Notes: generated from the sequence alone by a model not told the origin. Shown: positions 51,598 to 60,193, numbered from the stretch's first letter. The stretch: 64,000 nt of DNA from Roseomonas fluvialis (GCF_022846615.1 NZ_AP025637.1:2009001-2073000); one strand, 5' to 3'. Made by a program: numbers and translations.

Positions 51598-53004
51598 TCA
51601 GGCGTCCTCCGGCACCTCGCAGACGAAATCCTCCGCCTTGCCCGCGGCGCTGCGCGGCAGGTCCGCAAGGTGCCGCACGCTCACCGCGAAGCCCTCGCCG
51701 AACTTCGCCCGCGCCCAGGCGGCCGTGGCAGCAACCTCGCCCTCGGTCAGCGGCGCCGGCGCGACCACCTCGACCCGCAGCGCCTCCAGCGCCGTCTGCA
51801 CGATCCGGTACTGCCGCAGCCCCGGCACCGCGGCCACCAGCCCCGCCAGGTCGCCCGAGGACAGCAACGGCCAGCGCCGCCCGCCCCCCGGCAGGCGCAG
51901 CATGTTCTGCCGCCGCCCCAGGATGCGCGTGATCACCGGCAGCCCACGCCCGCAGGGGCAGGGTGGGCCGACTTCCGCGGCGTCGCCGATGTCGTAGCGG
52001 ACCAGCGGCATCGCCAGGTTGTGCAGCGGCGTCACCAGCACGCGCCCGGTCTCGCCCGGGGCGCAGGGCGCGCCGTCGTCGCGCAGCACCTCGACCCGCA
52101 CGCCCTCGGACTGGATGTGGTGGTGGCCCGGATGGTCGGGGCATTGCAGCGCGAGATAGCCGGCCTCGCGCGTGCTGTAGATGTCGACCACCGGTACGCC
52201 CCAGGCCGCCTGGATCGCCGTGCGGGCAGCCGGGCGCAGCGTCTCGGCGATGCAGATCACCTGGCGCAGCCGCGCCGGACGCGGCGCCTGCGCGGCCAGC
52301 GCCAGCAGGATGGTCGGATGCGAGAGCAGGTAGTCCGGGTCCTGCCGCGCCAGCCATTCCGCCTGGAGATCCGGCGGGGTGGTGACGTTCAGGCTGACGA
52401 GGCGGCCCGATTCGAAAAGCCCGGCGCTGGAGAAGCCCCAGCCCTGCTGCGAATCGCCCTCCGGATACGCCGCCTTGCCGTGCCCGCTCTCGCGGATCAC
52501 GGCCATGCGGCCGGTCAGGTCGCGGCGATGCCACAGGTGGTCGCGCAGCGTGAAGGCGCTCCAGACAAGTTCCCAGACCTGGCTGCGCACCGCGCGCACC
52601 GGCCGGCCGGTCGAGCCCGAGGTGAAGACCTCGCGAAACTCGCCATGCCCCGGGGGCAGATGGTCGGCGAGCATCGCTTCGCTGGCATCCGCGGCCTGGA
52701 TCTCGTCGCGCGTCAGAACCGGGATGGCCCGCCAGGCGGCCTCGAAGGCTTCGGCATCGTCAGGGTCGGGCAGCGCGGCTGGCAGGCGGGACGCGTAGAA
52801 GGGCACCTGCGCGCGCGCATGTGCCAGCAGCGCTGCCAATTGCCGCCGCTGTGCGCGCGCGATGCGCTCCGCCGGCCACCATTGCGTGCCCTGCAACTGG
52901 AACAGCAGCGCCAGCAGCGCCGCCCCCGGCCCGGCCGGCAGCGCGGGCCAGGCAATGCCCGGCATGGCGGAGACCACGTCGATCGGCGGCGTGTCGCTTC
53001 GCAT
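51598..53004 (-). CDS. PaaK/CapK-like adenylate-forming ligase
   Basis: ANL-superfamily protein (468 aa) of the phenylacetate-CoA ligase/CapK branch. Helical N-terminus with RRQLAALLAHARAQVPFYAS, the ATP loop REVFTSGSTGRPVRAVRS, VVDIYSTREAGYLALQC (Glu of the adenylation core), ETGRVLVTPLHNLAMPLVRY then DIGDAAEVG, and CPCGRGLPVITRILGRRQNM. It should adenylate an aryl or fatty acid, possibly for surface polymer modification. Substrate unknown. GGGAG supports ATG 53004; longer openings upstream are unconserved. Divergent from the small Tyr/Pro-rich protein. Confidence 0.85.
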   Translation of the reverse strand: MRSDTPPIDVVSAMPGIAWPALPAGPGAALLALLFQLQGTQWWPAERIARAQRRQLAALLAHARAQVPFYASRLPAALPDPDDAEAFEAAWRAIPVLTRDEIQAADASEAMLADHLPPGHGEFREVFTSGSTGRPVRAVRSQVWELVWSAFTLRDHLWHRRDLTGRMAVIRESGHGKAAYPEGDSQQGWGFSSAGLFESGRLVSLNVTTPPDLQAEWLARQDPDYLLSHPTILLALAAQAPRPARLRQVICIAETLRPAARTAIQAAWGVPVVDIYSTREAGYLALQCPDHPGHHHIQSEGVRVEVLRDDGAPCAPGETGRVLVTPLHNLAMPLVRYDIGDAAEVGPPCPCGRGLPVITRILGRRQNMLRLPGGGRRWPLLSSGDLAGLVAAVPGLRQYRIVQTALEALRVEVVAPAPLTEGEVAATAAWARAKFGEGFAVSVRHLADLPRSAAGKAEDFVCEVPEDA

Positions 53005-53120
53005 GCGGCGTGATCTCCCGATATCGTGTCCCGCACATGACAGGACTGCCATGAAGCCGCCATGGCAGGATGAAACCCAGGACGCCATGCGTTGAATGCA
53101 GCGGAAGGGAGATACCCACA

Positions 53121-53534
53121 GTGATGCGACCCGTGGCGATCAGCGCCGTTCTGCTCGGCGTGGTGCATGTCACCTTCGGCGCGGCCGCCATGCCCGCCGC
53201 CGCAGCCGACCTTACCGAGGGCGCCGGCGTCACGCTGGTGCGCGCCGGTGCCAGCGGATTCCTGGATGTGCCGCAGACCCGCCAATCCGCGCTGCTGCCG
53301 GTGGGCGAGGGCGGGGAGGGCGGCCGCGGCCGCTGGCGACGCGGGGATCGTGGCTATGGCTATGGGTATGGCCCGCCGCCGCGCGCCTACTACTACGCGC
53401 CGCCGCCGCCGCGGTACTACCGCCCGCCGCCGCCGGTGTATTACGCGCCGCCGCCGCGCGCCTATTACTACGCGCCGCCGCCGCCCGTGTATTACGCGCC
53501 GAGCCCCGGGGTGAGCCTCAACTTCCGCTTCTGA
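53121..53534 (+). CDS. small exported Tyr/Pro-rich protein
   Basis: Exported protein of 137 aa. A signal-like start (AISAVLLGVVHVTFGAAAMP then AAAA) is followed by a short region, a Gly/Arg stretch (GEGGEGGRGRWRRGDRGYGY) and a C-terminal low-complexity tail of alternating YYYAPPPP and YYRPPPP units ending in GVSLNFRF. Such tails are common in alphaproteobacterial surface or periplasmic proteins of unknown function. AAGGGAG at 53105-53111 favours the GTG at 53121; ATG 53124 is the alternative. Confidence 0.8.
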   Translation: MMRPVAISAVLLGVVHVTFGAAAMPAAAADLTEGAGVTLVRAGASGFLDVPQTRQSALLPVGEGGEGGRGRWRRGDRGYGYGYGPPPRAYYYAPPPPRYYRPPPPVYYAPPPRAYYYAPPPPVYYAPSPGVSLNFRF

Positions 53535-53602
53535 CACCGCGCTTGCATCGCGCGCGGTCGCCCGTGAAGCTTCGCCGATACGAAGCACGACGGGGAAACG
53601 CA

Positions 53603-54835
53603 ATGACCAGCATCGACCGCCGCCACCTCCTGGGCGGCGCCGCCGCCGCGACCCTGACCGGCGCGCCGCGCGCCCGCGCGCAGGACCAGGTGATCCGCAT
53701 CGGCGTGCTGGCGGATTTCTCGGGGCCCTACCGCTCCACTTCCGGCCCCACCAGCCTGGCTGCGGCACAGCAAGCCGTGGAGGATCTCGGCCTCGCGCAG
53801 CGCGGCATCAGGGTCGAGGTGCTGCAGGGCGACCACCAGAACCGCCCCGACGCCGCGCTGGCCCTGGCACGCCGCTGGATCGACCAGGACGGCGTCGACA
53901 TGATGTGCGAGGTGAACAATTCCGCCATCGCCCTCGCCGTCGCCAACCTGGTGCGCGAGAAGGACAAGGTGCAGCTGGCGTCCGGTGCGGCGACCTCCGC
54001 GCTGACCGGCGCGCAATGCAGCACCCACACCATCCACTGGACCTACGACACCTGGATGTTCGCGAACGTCGTGGGTGGTGCGACCGTGCGTTCAGGCGGC
54101 GATTCCTGGTACTTCATCACCGCCGACTACGCCTTCGGCCACCAGCTCGAACGCGACACCGGCGGCTTCGTGCAGCGCGCCGGCGGGCGCGTGGCCGGTG
54201 CGGCGCGCTACCCCTTCCCGGGCACGACGGACTTCAGCAGCTACCTGCTGCAGGCGCAGGCCTCGCGCGCCAAGGTGGTGGGCCTGGCAATGGCGGCCGG
54301 CGACATGGTGAACTGCGTCAAGCAGGCGCATGAATTCGGCCTGACGCGCCGCGGCGCGCAGCTCGCGGGCATGATCATGTTCGTGCAGGATATCCGCGGC
54401 ATCGGGCTCGAGGCCGCGCAGGGCATGGTGATGAGCGAGGTCTTCTACCACGACCTCAATGACCGCACGCGCGGCCTTGCGCAGCGCATCCTACGCCGCA
54501 CGCCCGACAACATGCCCAACCAGGAACACGCCGGCACCTATTCCTGCTGCATCCACTACCTCAAGGCGGTGACGGAGGTCGGCGTCGCGCGCGCCAAGCA
54601 GTCGGGCATGGCGGTGATCGAGGCGATGAAGCGCATGCCCACCGACGACGACGCCTTCGGCCCCGGACGCATCCGCGAGGACAACCGCAAGATCCACCCC
54701 GCCTACCTGTTCGAGGTGAAGGCGCCGTCGGAAAGCCGCGGGCTGTGGGATTTCTACAAGCTGCGCGCCACCGTGCCGGCCGAAGACGCCTTCCGCCCCA
54801 TCGCCGAGGGCGGCTGCCCGCTGGTCAGGACCTGA
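53603..54835 (+). CDS. LivK-type ABC transporter substrate-binding protein
   Basis: Periplasmic binding protein of the type I branched-chain amino acid/amide family (410 aa). Signal MTSIDRRHLLGGAAAATLTG with twin Arg, cut near ARAQ. Mature IRIGVLADFSGPYRSTSGPT, VLQGDHQNRPDAALALARRW, CEVNNSAIALAVANLVREKD, HTIHWTYDTWMFANVVGG and WYFITADYAFGHQLERDTGG. GGGGAAA precedes ATG 53603. No permease or ATPase genes adjoin it, so it must work with a remote transporter. It is convergent with the unknown operon after 9 bp. Confidence 0.92.
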   Translation: MTSIDRRHLLGGAAAATLTGAPRARAQDQVIRIGVLADFSGPYRSTSGPTSLAAAQQAVEDLGLAQRGIRVEVLQGDHQNRPDAALALARRWIDQDGVDMMCEVNNSAIALAVANLVREKDKVQLASGAATSALTGAQCSTHTIHWTYDTWMFANVVGGATVRSGGDSWYFITADYAFGHQLERDTGGFVQRAGGRVAGAARYPFPGTTDFSSYLLQAQASRAKVVGLAMAAGDMVNCVKQAHEFGLTRRGAQLAGMIMFVQDIRGIGLEAAQGMVMSEVFYHDLNDRTRGLAQRILRRTPDNMPNQEHAGTYSCCIHYLKAVTEVGVARAKQSGMAVIEAMKRMPTDDDAFGPGRIREDNRKIHPAYLFEVKAPSESRGLWDFYKLRATVPAEDAFRPIAEGGCPLVRT

Positions 54836-54844
54836 CCCGGCGGG

Positions 54845-56041
54845 TCAGCCGTCCAGCAGCTTCAGCGCCGCCTCCGGCCCCGCCAGGATCTCGGTCAGCC
54901 GCGCGAGGTCCGCGACGTTCGACTGCGGATTGCCACGCAGCACGGCGAAGCTGTCGGTCACGCGGCGCAGCGCCGCGTCGTAGGCGCTGGCACCGCCCAG
55001 CGCGCGCCCCGCGGTCTCGAGCCGCCGCAGGCTGCGCGCCGTCGTCTCCATGGCGCGGATGCCGGCATCGTCCAGCCGCGCACCCGCCTTGGCCAGCGGT
55101 TCGATCAGGTGGTGCGTGGTCGATTCCGCGAAGGCATTGCGGCAGGCCTCGCCCACCGTCCGGCGCAGCGCGGCGACGCGGCCGCGTCGTTCGGGGCGGC
55201 GCCCGGCGGCCGACCCCTCCAGGTCTTCGATCGCCTCGGCGAATTCCTCGGCGAGCTGCGCGGCCCCCTGCGGGTCGCTGACCGACAGATCCGGCCGACA
55301 TTCGTCGATCCATTGGTCGAGCACGCGGTCCGCCACCCCCGCCGGCCCGACGCGCGCCGCCGCCGCGGCCGAGACGACCGACCCGGGCCTGGCCGCCTTG
55401 GTCAGGATGGTCGCGAGGATCGCCTCGATCACCGACGCGTCCTCCTGCGCGGCCTGCAGCAGCGCGGCCTGCACCAGCGCATCCGGCGGCCCGTCGCGGG
55501 CATCGAGCAGCGCGTTCCACAGCGGGTCGGCATGGCGCCAGACCCCGGCCGCGAGCGCCGCGCAGTGCCGGAACTCGGCCTCGCCCAGCCCGGTCCCGGA
55601 CCAGCTCGGCGCCGGCGCCAGGCTGGCATTCCCTGCCGCGCGCCACAATTGCCGCCCGGCCGCGTCCACCACGGCCAGGTCGGCGAAGCTGCGCCCGGCG
55701 AAGGCGGCTTCGATCGCCGTGGCCTCATGGCCCATCGCGATCCGCACCGCATCCCCCAGCGCCGGGAGCGCACTGCGCGGCAGCCCGCCATCGGCCCGCT
55801 TCCAGGCGCGCGAATCCATGATGACGCCATCGAGCGGCAGGAACAGCAGCCGCGTGAAGGCGATCGGTCGCGGCGGACGCAGCCGGCGCAGCCGCGGCCG
55901 CGCGGCATCGAGCAACCGGTCCGCCTCGCGCCGGTCGGCCATGCGGTCGAACACCGCGACCACGCGCGCCAGCGCATCATCCGAGGCCGAGGCCACCGCA
56001 TGGGTCAGGCGACGATGCTCGGCGGACAGCGATACGGTCAT
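54845..56041 (-). CDS. hypothetical protein, second gene of an unknown two-gene operon
   Basis: Predicted cytoplasmic, largely helical protein (398 aa), not recognised. There is no signal peptide, no membrane segment, and no nucleotide-binding or metal motif. Notable stretches: LLDAARPRLRRLRPPRPIAF, LLFLPLDGVIMDSRAWKRAD, EAEFRHCAALAAGVWRHADP and DQWIDECRPDLSVSDPQGAA. The start at ATG 56041 overlaps the upstream stop by 4 nt, so it is translated with the 376-aa partner. Base use is like that of the neighbours. Function unknown. Confidence 0.8.
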   Translation of the reverse strand: MTVSLSAEHRRLTHAVASASDDALARVVAVFDRMADRREADRLLDAARPRLRRLRPPRPIAFTRLLFLPLDGVIMDSRAWKRADGGLPRSALPALGDAVRIAMGHEATAIEAAFAGRSFADLAVVDAAGRQLWRAAGNASLAPAPSWSGTGLGEAEFRHCAALAAGVWRHADPLWNALLDARDGPPDALVQAALLQAAQEDASVIEAILATILTKAARPGSVVSAAAAARVGPAGVADRVLDQWIDECRPDLSVSDPQGAAQLAEEFAEAIEDLEGSAAGRRPERRGRVAALRRTVGEACRNAFAESTTHHLIEPLAKAGARLDDAGIRAMETTARSLRRLETAGRALGGASAYDAALRRVTDSFAVLRGNPQSNVADLARLTEILAGPEAALKLLDG

Positions 56042-57168
56042 GCGGCGCGCGACCTCAGGCGTTCGTTGCGCGCGACGATGTCGAGCATGCGCCCGCTGCG
56101 CCAATCCTCGTTCGCGCGGACCACGCGGCGCATGCGCGTCGGCCGGTCCCAGTCCTCCTCGATGCCGAGCCATTCCTCGACCTCGCGCGGCATGACGGGG
56201 GCGAGCAGCGCCATCTCCCACAGCGCGCCCTCGCGCAGGGTCGGGTCGGCATCGCGCCAGAGTTCCGTGATGACGTGCCAGCCATCGAGCAGCCAGTCGG
56301 GGCGCGAGGCGCGCCGGCCGAGATCGGTCGAATCCTCGCGCCAGCCGCGCAGCAGGCTCGGCGTGTCGGACAGCAGGCCATCAAGGTCCTTGAAGGCGGC
56401 ATTGGCGCAGCCGAGCGTCAGGCGCGCCGCATCCACCACCAGCACCGCGGCATGCTGCTCGCCCGGGTCGGGGGATTGCGCGACGAACAATTCGATCTCG
56501 CCGATCATGGTCTGCAGCGCATGGACCAGGCCGCGCGCGCGCGAGACGCTCGTGTCGCCGGGGATGCCCACGCCGCAGAAGGCCGCCGCGATGGCTTCGA
56601 GCCAGGCGGCGATGATCTCGGCGCTCACGCCCAGGCGCGGGGCGAAGCGCGCCACCGCGCGGCGCGCCCGCTGCTCGATGTTCGCGGGCGTGTCGGCCTG
56701 CGGCGGCACCACCGCTTCCTCTCGCGATTCGGTGCGGCGGATCAGGTCGAGCAGCAGCAGGAAGTTCGCCCGCATGCGCGCCGCGCCGTCCTCGTTGACC
56801 GCGCGTGCCACGGCGGCGGCGGCCTCGCGCCCGGCCAGGCCCTCGGCGGCGACGGCGCGCGCCGTCTCGCGCACCGTGGGCGGGGAGACCACGGGCTGGT
56901 CCGACAGGCGCTGCCACAGCCGGCGGTCGTGCAGCGTGGGCGAGCAGATCTCGGGCAGGGCGGGCCAGGGCACGATGTAGTTGCCGCGACCGCCGGACGG
57001 GTTGGTGATCACCACCTCGAGCCCCGCGCGGCTTTCGTTGGGGCGGATGCGCGCGCCCAGCAGGAAGGGCGTGGTGAAGGGCACCGTCACCCCGCGGTCG
57101 AGGAAGGTCGCCGGCTGGTAGGCCGCGGTGCCGAAACGCTCGAGGACATCGGTGCGCACATCGCTCAT
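56038..57168 (-). CDS. hypothetical protein, first gene of an unknown two-gene operon
   Basis: Predicted cytoplasmic protein (376 aa), not recognised. A short beta-type start (YQPATFLDRGVTVPFTTPFL, then LGARIRP...GLEVVITNPSGGRGNYIVPW) leads into a long helical region (ARAVAAEGLAGREAAAAVAR; FLLLLDLIRRTESREEAVVP) with a Cys at FCGVGIPGDTSVSRARGLVH. The C-terminus is Trp- and Arg-rich (WLGIEEDWDRPTRMRRVVRA). The ATG at 57168 is used because the sequence before it is unconserved in style. Overlaps the partner gene by 4 nt. A complex of the two products is likely; function unknown. Confidence 0.8.
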   Translation of the reverse strand: MSDVRTDVLERFGTAAYQPATFLDRGVTVPFTTPFLLGARIRPNESRAGLEVVITNPSGGRGNYIVPWPALPEICSPTLHDRRLWQRLSDQPVVSPPTVRETARAVAAEGLAGREAAAAVARAVNEDGAARMRANFLLLLDLIRRTESREEAVVPPQADTPANIEQRARRAVARFAPRLGVSAEIIAAWLEAIAAAFCGVGIPGDTSVSRARGLVHALQTMIGEIELFVAQSPDPGEQHAAVLVVDAARLTLGCANAAFKDLDGLLSDTPSLLRGWREDSTDLGRRASRPDWLLDGWHVITELWRDADPTLREGALWEMALLAPVMPREVEEWLGIEEDWDRPTRMRRVVRANEDWRSGRMLDIVARNERLRSRAA

Positions 57169-57291
57169 GCCTGCGCAGTATCGCGTCAACGGGTAAAGGA
57201 GCCGTTGCGCGCCGCACGAGAGCCGCTGCCGCTCGCCTTGGCGCGCGTCAGCGCCGCGCGCCGGGTGTCTTGCCGAACCTTCCCACCCGAC

Positions 57292-57319
57292 CAGGTGAGC
57301 CCACCTGATTGCGATCAGG
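57292..57319 (-). terminator. two mutually exclusive hairpins after the MATE gene
   Basis: CAGGTG-AGCC-CACCTG (57292-57307) and CCTGAT-TGCG-ATCAGG (57304-57319) share the bases 57304-57307, so only one can form. They lie three bases beyond the MATE stop, on its 3' side. A terminator is the simplest reading. Confidence 0.45.
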
Positions 57320-57321
57320 CG

Positions 57322-58629
57322 CTACCGCCACACCCCCGGCCGCACCGACACCGCCACCAGCACCCCATAGGCCGAGAGCCCCAGCCCGATCGCCGCGAAG
57401 GCACCGGGCAGCCCGGTATCGGTGAATTCCGCCAGCGCCCAGCCGCCGCCCACCGCGAACACCAGGCGCGAGACCGAGGCGGCGAAGGGCCCGCGCATCC
57501 GCCCCGCCCCCTGGCAGGCGAAATACAGCGCCATGCCCAGGCCGAACGGCCCGAAGGACGGCCCGACCCAGCGCAGATAGACCACGATCGCCGCCTGCAC
57601 CTCGGGATCGCCGGCGAACAGCCGCGCCAGCGGATGCGGGAAGATCGCCGCCAGCACGCCGATGCCCCCCGCCAGCCCGCCCGCGATCGCCGCCCCGCGC
57701 CAGGCGGTGGCGCGCGCCGAGGCCCAGTCCCCCGCCCCCACGCGCCGCCCGACCAATGAGGTCAGCGCCACGCCGATCCCGAAGCCGAGCGGGATGATCA
57801 GGAATTCGAGCCGCACGCCCACGCCATAGGCGGCGATGGCCGCGGTGCCGTGGCGCGCCACCAGCGCGGTCATCAGCACCACGGTCAGGTTCGCGATGGT
57901 GGCCATGACAGTTGCCACCACGCCGACCGCGAGGATGCGGCGGAACAGGTCGGCCCGCAGCGGCGCGCGCAGGTCTGGCACGAAGCCCGCGCCGCCGCGC
58001 AGGATCACCACGCCCATGCTCACCGCGGCCGCGGCGAAGGTGACCAGGTAGGCGATGGCCGCCCCCGCCATCCCCCAGCCGAAGCCCAGCATCAACAAGC
58101 CCGACAGCGGCGCCTCCAGCACCCAGCAGGCCGTCATGATGGTGGCCGGCAGGCGCATCCGCCCCGCCCCGCGCAACACCGATCCCAGGATATTCGCGAG
58201 CCACACCAGCACCGCGCCGGCGAACAGGATGCCCGCATAGGTAAGCGCGTGTTCCAGCGTGGCCCCGGTGCCGCCCACGGCGCGGAACAGTGCGGGGCCG
58301 AAGCCGAGTGCGAGCACGCTGGTCAGCACGCCCATCCCGAGCGCGATGACCACCGCGTGCTTGACCAGCGCCGCGGCTTCGTCGCGCCGCCCGGCGCCGA
58401 TGGCGCGCGCCACGGCGGCCGCCACGCCGCCGCCCATGGCCCCGCCCGAGGTCATCTGCATGAGCATGAGCAGCGGCAGCACCAGCGCGTAGCCGGCCAG
58501 CGCCTCGGTTCCCAGGCGGCCGATCAGCGCGGCCTCGGTGGTCTGGGCGATGGCCTGGACGAAGGTGACCAGGATGGTGGGGGCCGACAGGCGCGCGATC
58601 TCGACGACCGGGGCGGGGGCGGGGGTCAT
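57322..58629 (-). CDS. MATE family efflux transporter
   Basis: Twelve-helix cation-coupled exporter (435 aa) of the MatE family. IARLSAPTILVTFVQAIAQT and EAALIGRLGTEALAGYALVL begin the first MatE repeat; the second begins near RRILAVGVVATVMATIANLT. Family landmarks are the conserved Gly/Pro positions in FLIIPLGFGIGVALTSLVGR (the second-half match to the first GxxxGxxxxxR stretch). It exports cationic drugs or metabolites. The ATG at 58629 lacks a clear ribosome-binding site. A repeat array separates it from the next operon. Confidence 0.93.
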   Translation of the reverse strand: MTPAPAPVVEIARLSAPTILVTFVQAIAQTTEAALIGRLGTEALAGYALVLPLLMLMQMTSGGAMGGGVAAAVARAIGAGRRDEAAALVKHAVVIALGMGVLTSVLALGFGPALFRAVGGTGATLEHALTYAGILFAGAVLVWLANILGSVLRGAGRMRLPATIMTACWVLEAPLSGLLMLGFGWGMAGAAIAYLVTFAAAAVSMGVVILRGGAGFVPDLRAPLRADLFRRILAVGVVATVMATIANLTVVLMTALVARHGTAAIAAYGVGVRLEFLIIPLGFGIGVALTSLVGRRVGAGDWASARATAWRGAAIAGGLAGGIGVLAAIFPHPLARLFAGDPEVQAAIVVYLRWVGPSFGPFGLGMALYFACQGAGRMRGPFAASVSRLVFAVGGGWALAEFTDTGLPGAFAAIGLGLSAYGVLVAVSVRPGVWR

Positions 58630-58700
58630 GGGGCGCGCGTGATCATGACGGCCGCATCCGATCGACGCAGCGCCCGCGCCTTGGATGCCCTGGTGCAGGG

Positions 58701-59036
58701 CGTCATGGCGCAACCGCCAAGGGCCGACACGACCCCATCGGATCGCGGCCTTGCCGCGATCCGCGAGCGCGAAGCGCGACCGCGCCCAGACGGCCCGCCC
58801 TGCCCAGCGCAACAGTGCACGGCGCGCAAGCCAAGCGCACGGATGTGCGCGCCGGCGCTTGCGCAGAGTGCCATGGTGCACCAGCCAAGGTCCCACACCA
58901 CCTCATCGGATCGCGGCCTTGCCGCGATCCGCAAGCGCGAAACGAGACCGCGCCCAGACGGCCCGCCCTGCCCGGTGCGACAGTGCAGGGCGCGCAAGCC
59001 AAGCGCACGGATGTGCGCGCCGGCGCTTGAGGCAGA
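58701..59036. repeat. 168-bp direct tandem repeat, two copies
   Basis: The 447-bp gap 58630-59076 holds two units (58701-58868 and 58869-59036) that are near identical over the stretch from CATCGGATCGCGGCCTTGCC to the hairpin end. Each unit contains GGATCGCGG-CCTTG-CCGCGATCC and GGCGCGCAAGCCAAGCG followed by hairpin GCGCAC-GGAT-GTGCGC (58835-58850 and 59003-59018). A partial third copy of the end (GCGCGCCGGCGCCTG) lies near 59044. Related to the 33.1-kb repeats. No gene is supported here. Confidence 0.85.
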
Positions 59037-59076
59037 CCAACCTGCGCGCCGGCGCCTGCAGCGAAACAACGTCTCT

Positions 59077-60015
59077 TCACGCCACGCGGTGAAGCAGCGC
59101 TTCGCCCGCCGCCAGGCGCCGCACATTCTCCGCCGCGATGGCGAAGGACCGGTCGAAGGTCCCGGTGGTCATCCAGGCGACGTGCGGCGTGACCACCACG
59201 TTGGGCAGGCTGAACAGCGGATCGGCCGGGTCGACCGGTTCCTGCGCGAACACGTCGAGCCCGGCGGCGCCGAGATGCCCCGACCGAAGTGCGGCCACCA
59301 GCGCGGCCTGGTCGACCAGCCCGCCGCGCGCGGTGTTCACCAGCACCGCGCCGCGCTTCATGCGCGCGATCGCGCCGGCATCGATCAGCCCGCGCGTCTG
59401 CGGCGTTTCGGGAATGTGCAGGGAGACCACATCGCTTTCCGCCAGCAACCCGGCGAGCGTCCGGTAGCTGCCCTCGGCCTCCGGCTTCGGCGCGGTGGAC
59501 GTATAGAGCAGCCGGCAGCCGAGCGCGGCGAGGACGGGCGCCAGCAGCGCGGGTATGGCGCCGTAGCCGACCAGCCCCACGGTGCGCCCGCCCAGTTCGA
59601 ACAGGCTGTCCTGCAGGGCAGGCGGCTGCGCCCAGCCCTTGCCGGCGCGCGTGGCGGCATCGAAATGCGTCACGCGGCGCAGCGCGCCCAGCATCAGCAG
59701 AAGAGCCAGTTCCGCCACCGCGCGGGCATTGGTGCCAGGCAGGTTGCACACCGCGATGCCGCGCGCGCGCGCCGCCTCCAGGTCGATGGTGTTCACGCCG
59801 ACGCCGATCTTCTGGATCAGACGCAGCCGCGGCGCGGCGGCGATGTCCGTGGCGGTCAGCGGCCGCAGCACATGCCAGATCGCGTCGGCCTGCGGCAGCG
59901 CGGCGGTGAAGGCGGCCTCATCGGTGTCGGAGACGACGGACAGGTCGATGCCCGGCAGCGTGGCCAGGCGCTGCGCCAATCCCGGCCCGGCGCGGTAATG
60001 CAGCAGCACCTTCAC
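59077..60015 (-). CDS. D-isomer specific 2-hydroxyacid dehydrogenase
   Basis: 2-hydroxyacid dehydrogenase (312 aa). Catalytic Arg in VNTARGGLVDQAALV, Glu in FAQEPVDPADP, and His in VTPHVAWMTTG are intact. The cofactor loop reads VGLVGYGAIPALLAPVLAAL: the third Gly of GxGxxG is Pro, which is unusual. GTG 60015 follows AAGG with good spacing, 43 bp after a perfect TATAAT. It may act with the kinase-enolase pair upstream on the same strand, for instance by making or removing a hydroxyacid intermediate, but it has its own promoter. Confidence 0.9.
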   Translation of the reverse strand: MKVLLHYRAGPGLAQRLATLPGIDLSVVSDTDEAAFTAALPQADAIWHVLRPLTATDIAAAPRLRLIQKIGVGVNTIDLEAARARGIAVCNLPGTNARAVAELALLLMLGALRRVTHFDAATRAGKGWAQPPALQDSLFELGGRTVGLVGYGAIPALLAPVLAALGCRLLYTSTAPKPEAEGSYRTLAGLLAESDVVSLHIPETPQTRGLIDAGAIARMKRGAVLVNTARGGLVDQAALVAALRSGHLGAAGLDVFAQEPVDPADPLFSLPNVVVTPHVAWMTTGTFDRSFAIAAENVRRLAAGEALLHRVA

Positions 60016-60057
60016 GGCGTTTCGCCTTGATCCGGCGGCAGGAGCGAGGCTATAGGA

Positions 60058-60063
60058 ATTATA
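60058..60063 (-). promoter_or_regulatory. -10 element of the 2-hydroxyacid dehydrogenase promoter
   Basis: On the minus strand a perfect TATAAT lies in GGATATAATTCC, 43 bp before the GTG start at 60015. The -35 region (GGTCGG) is weak, which would suit activator control. This is the best -10 match seen in the window. Confidence 0.5.
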
Positions 60064-60147
60064 TCCACAGCACCGCTGCGCCGACCGCCGTCGCGGCCGC
60101 TTGCGCGCGGGGCACTTCGCGCCTGACCTGCGGGATGGCGGGGCGCG

Positions 60148-60177
60148 TAAAGTCCTAAAGTCGTAAAGCGCGTAAAA
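60148..60177. repeat. short TAAAG-repeat array
   Basis: TAAAG occurs at 60148, 60156 and 60164, with TAAAA at 60173, so the spacing is 8, 8 and 9 bp. It lies 17 bp beyond the stop of the enolase-like gene. It could be a protein-binding array for the downstream dehydrogenase promoter or a chance cluster. Confidence 0.4.
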
Positions 60178-60193
60178 TGCGGCGTCCGACTCC

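Noticed and set aside
60148-60177. TAAAG array as replication-origin iterons
   Set aside because: No Rep or DnaA gene or DnaA boxes were noticed nearby, and the units are only five bases long.
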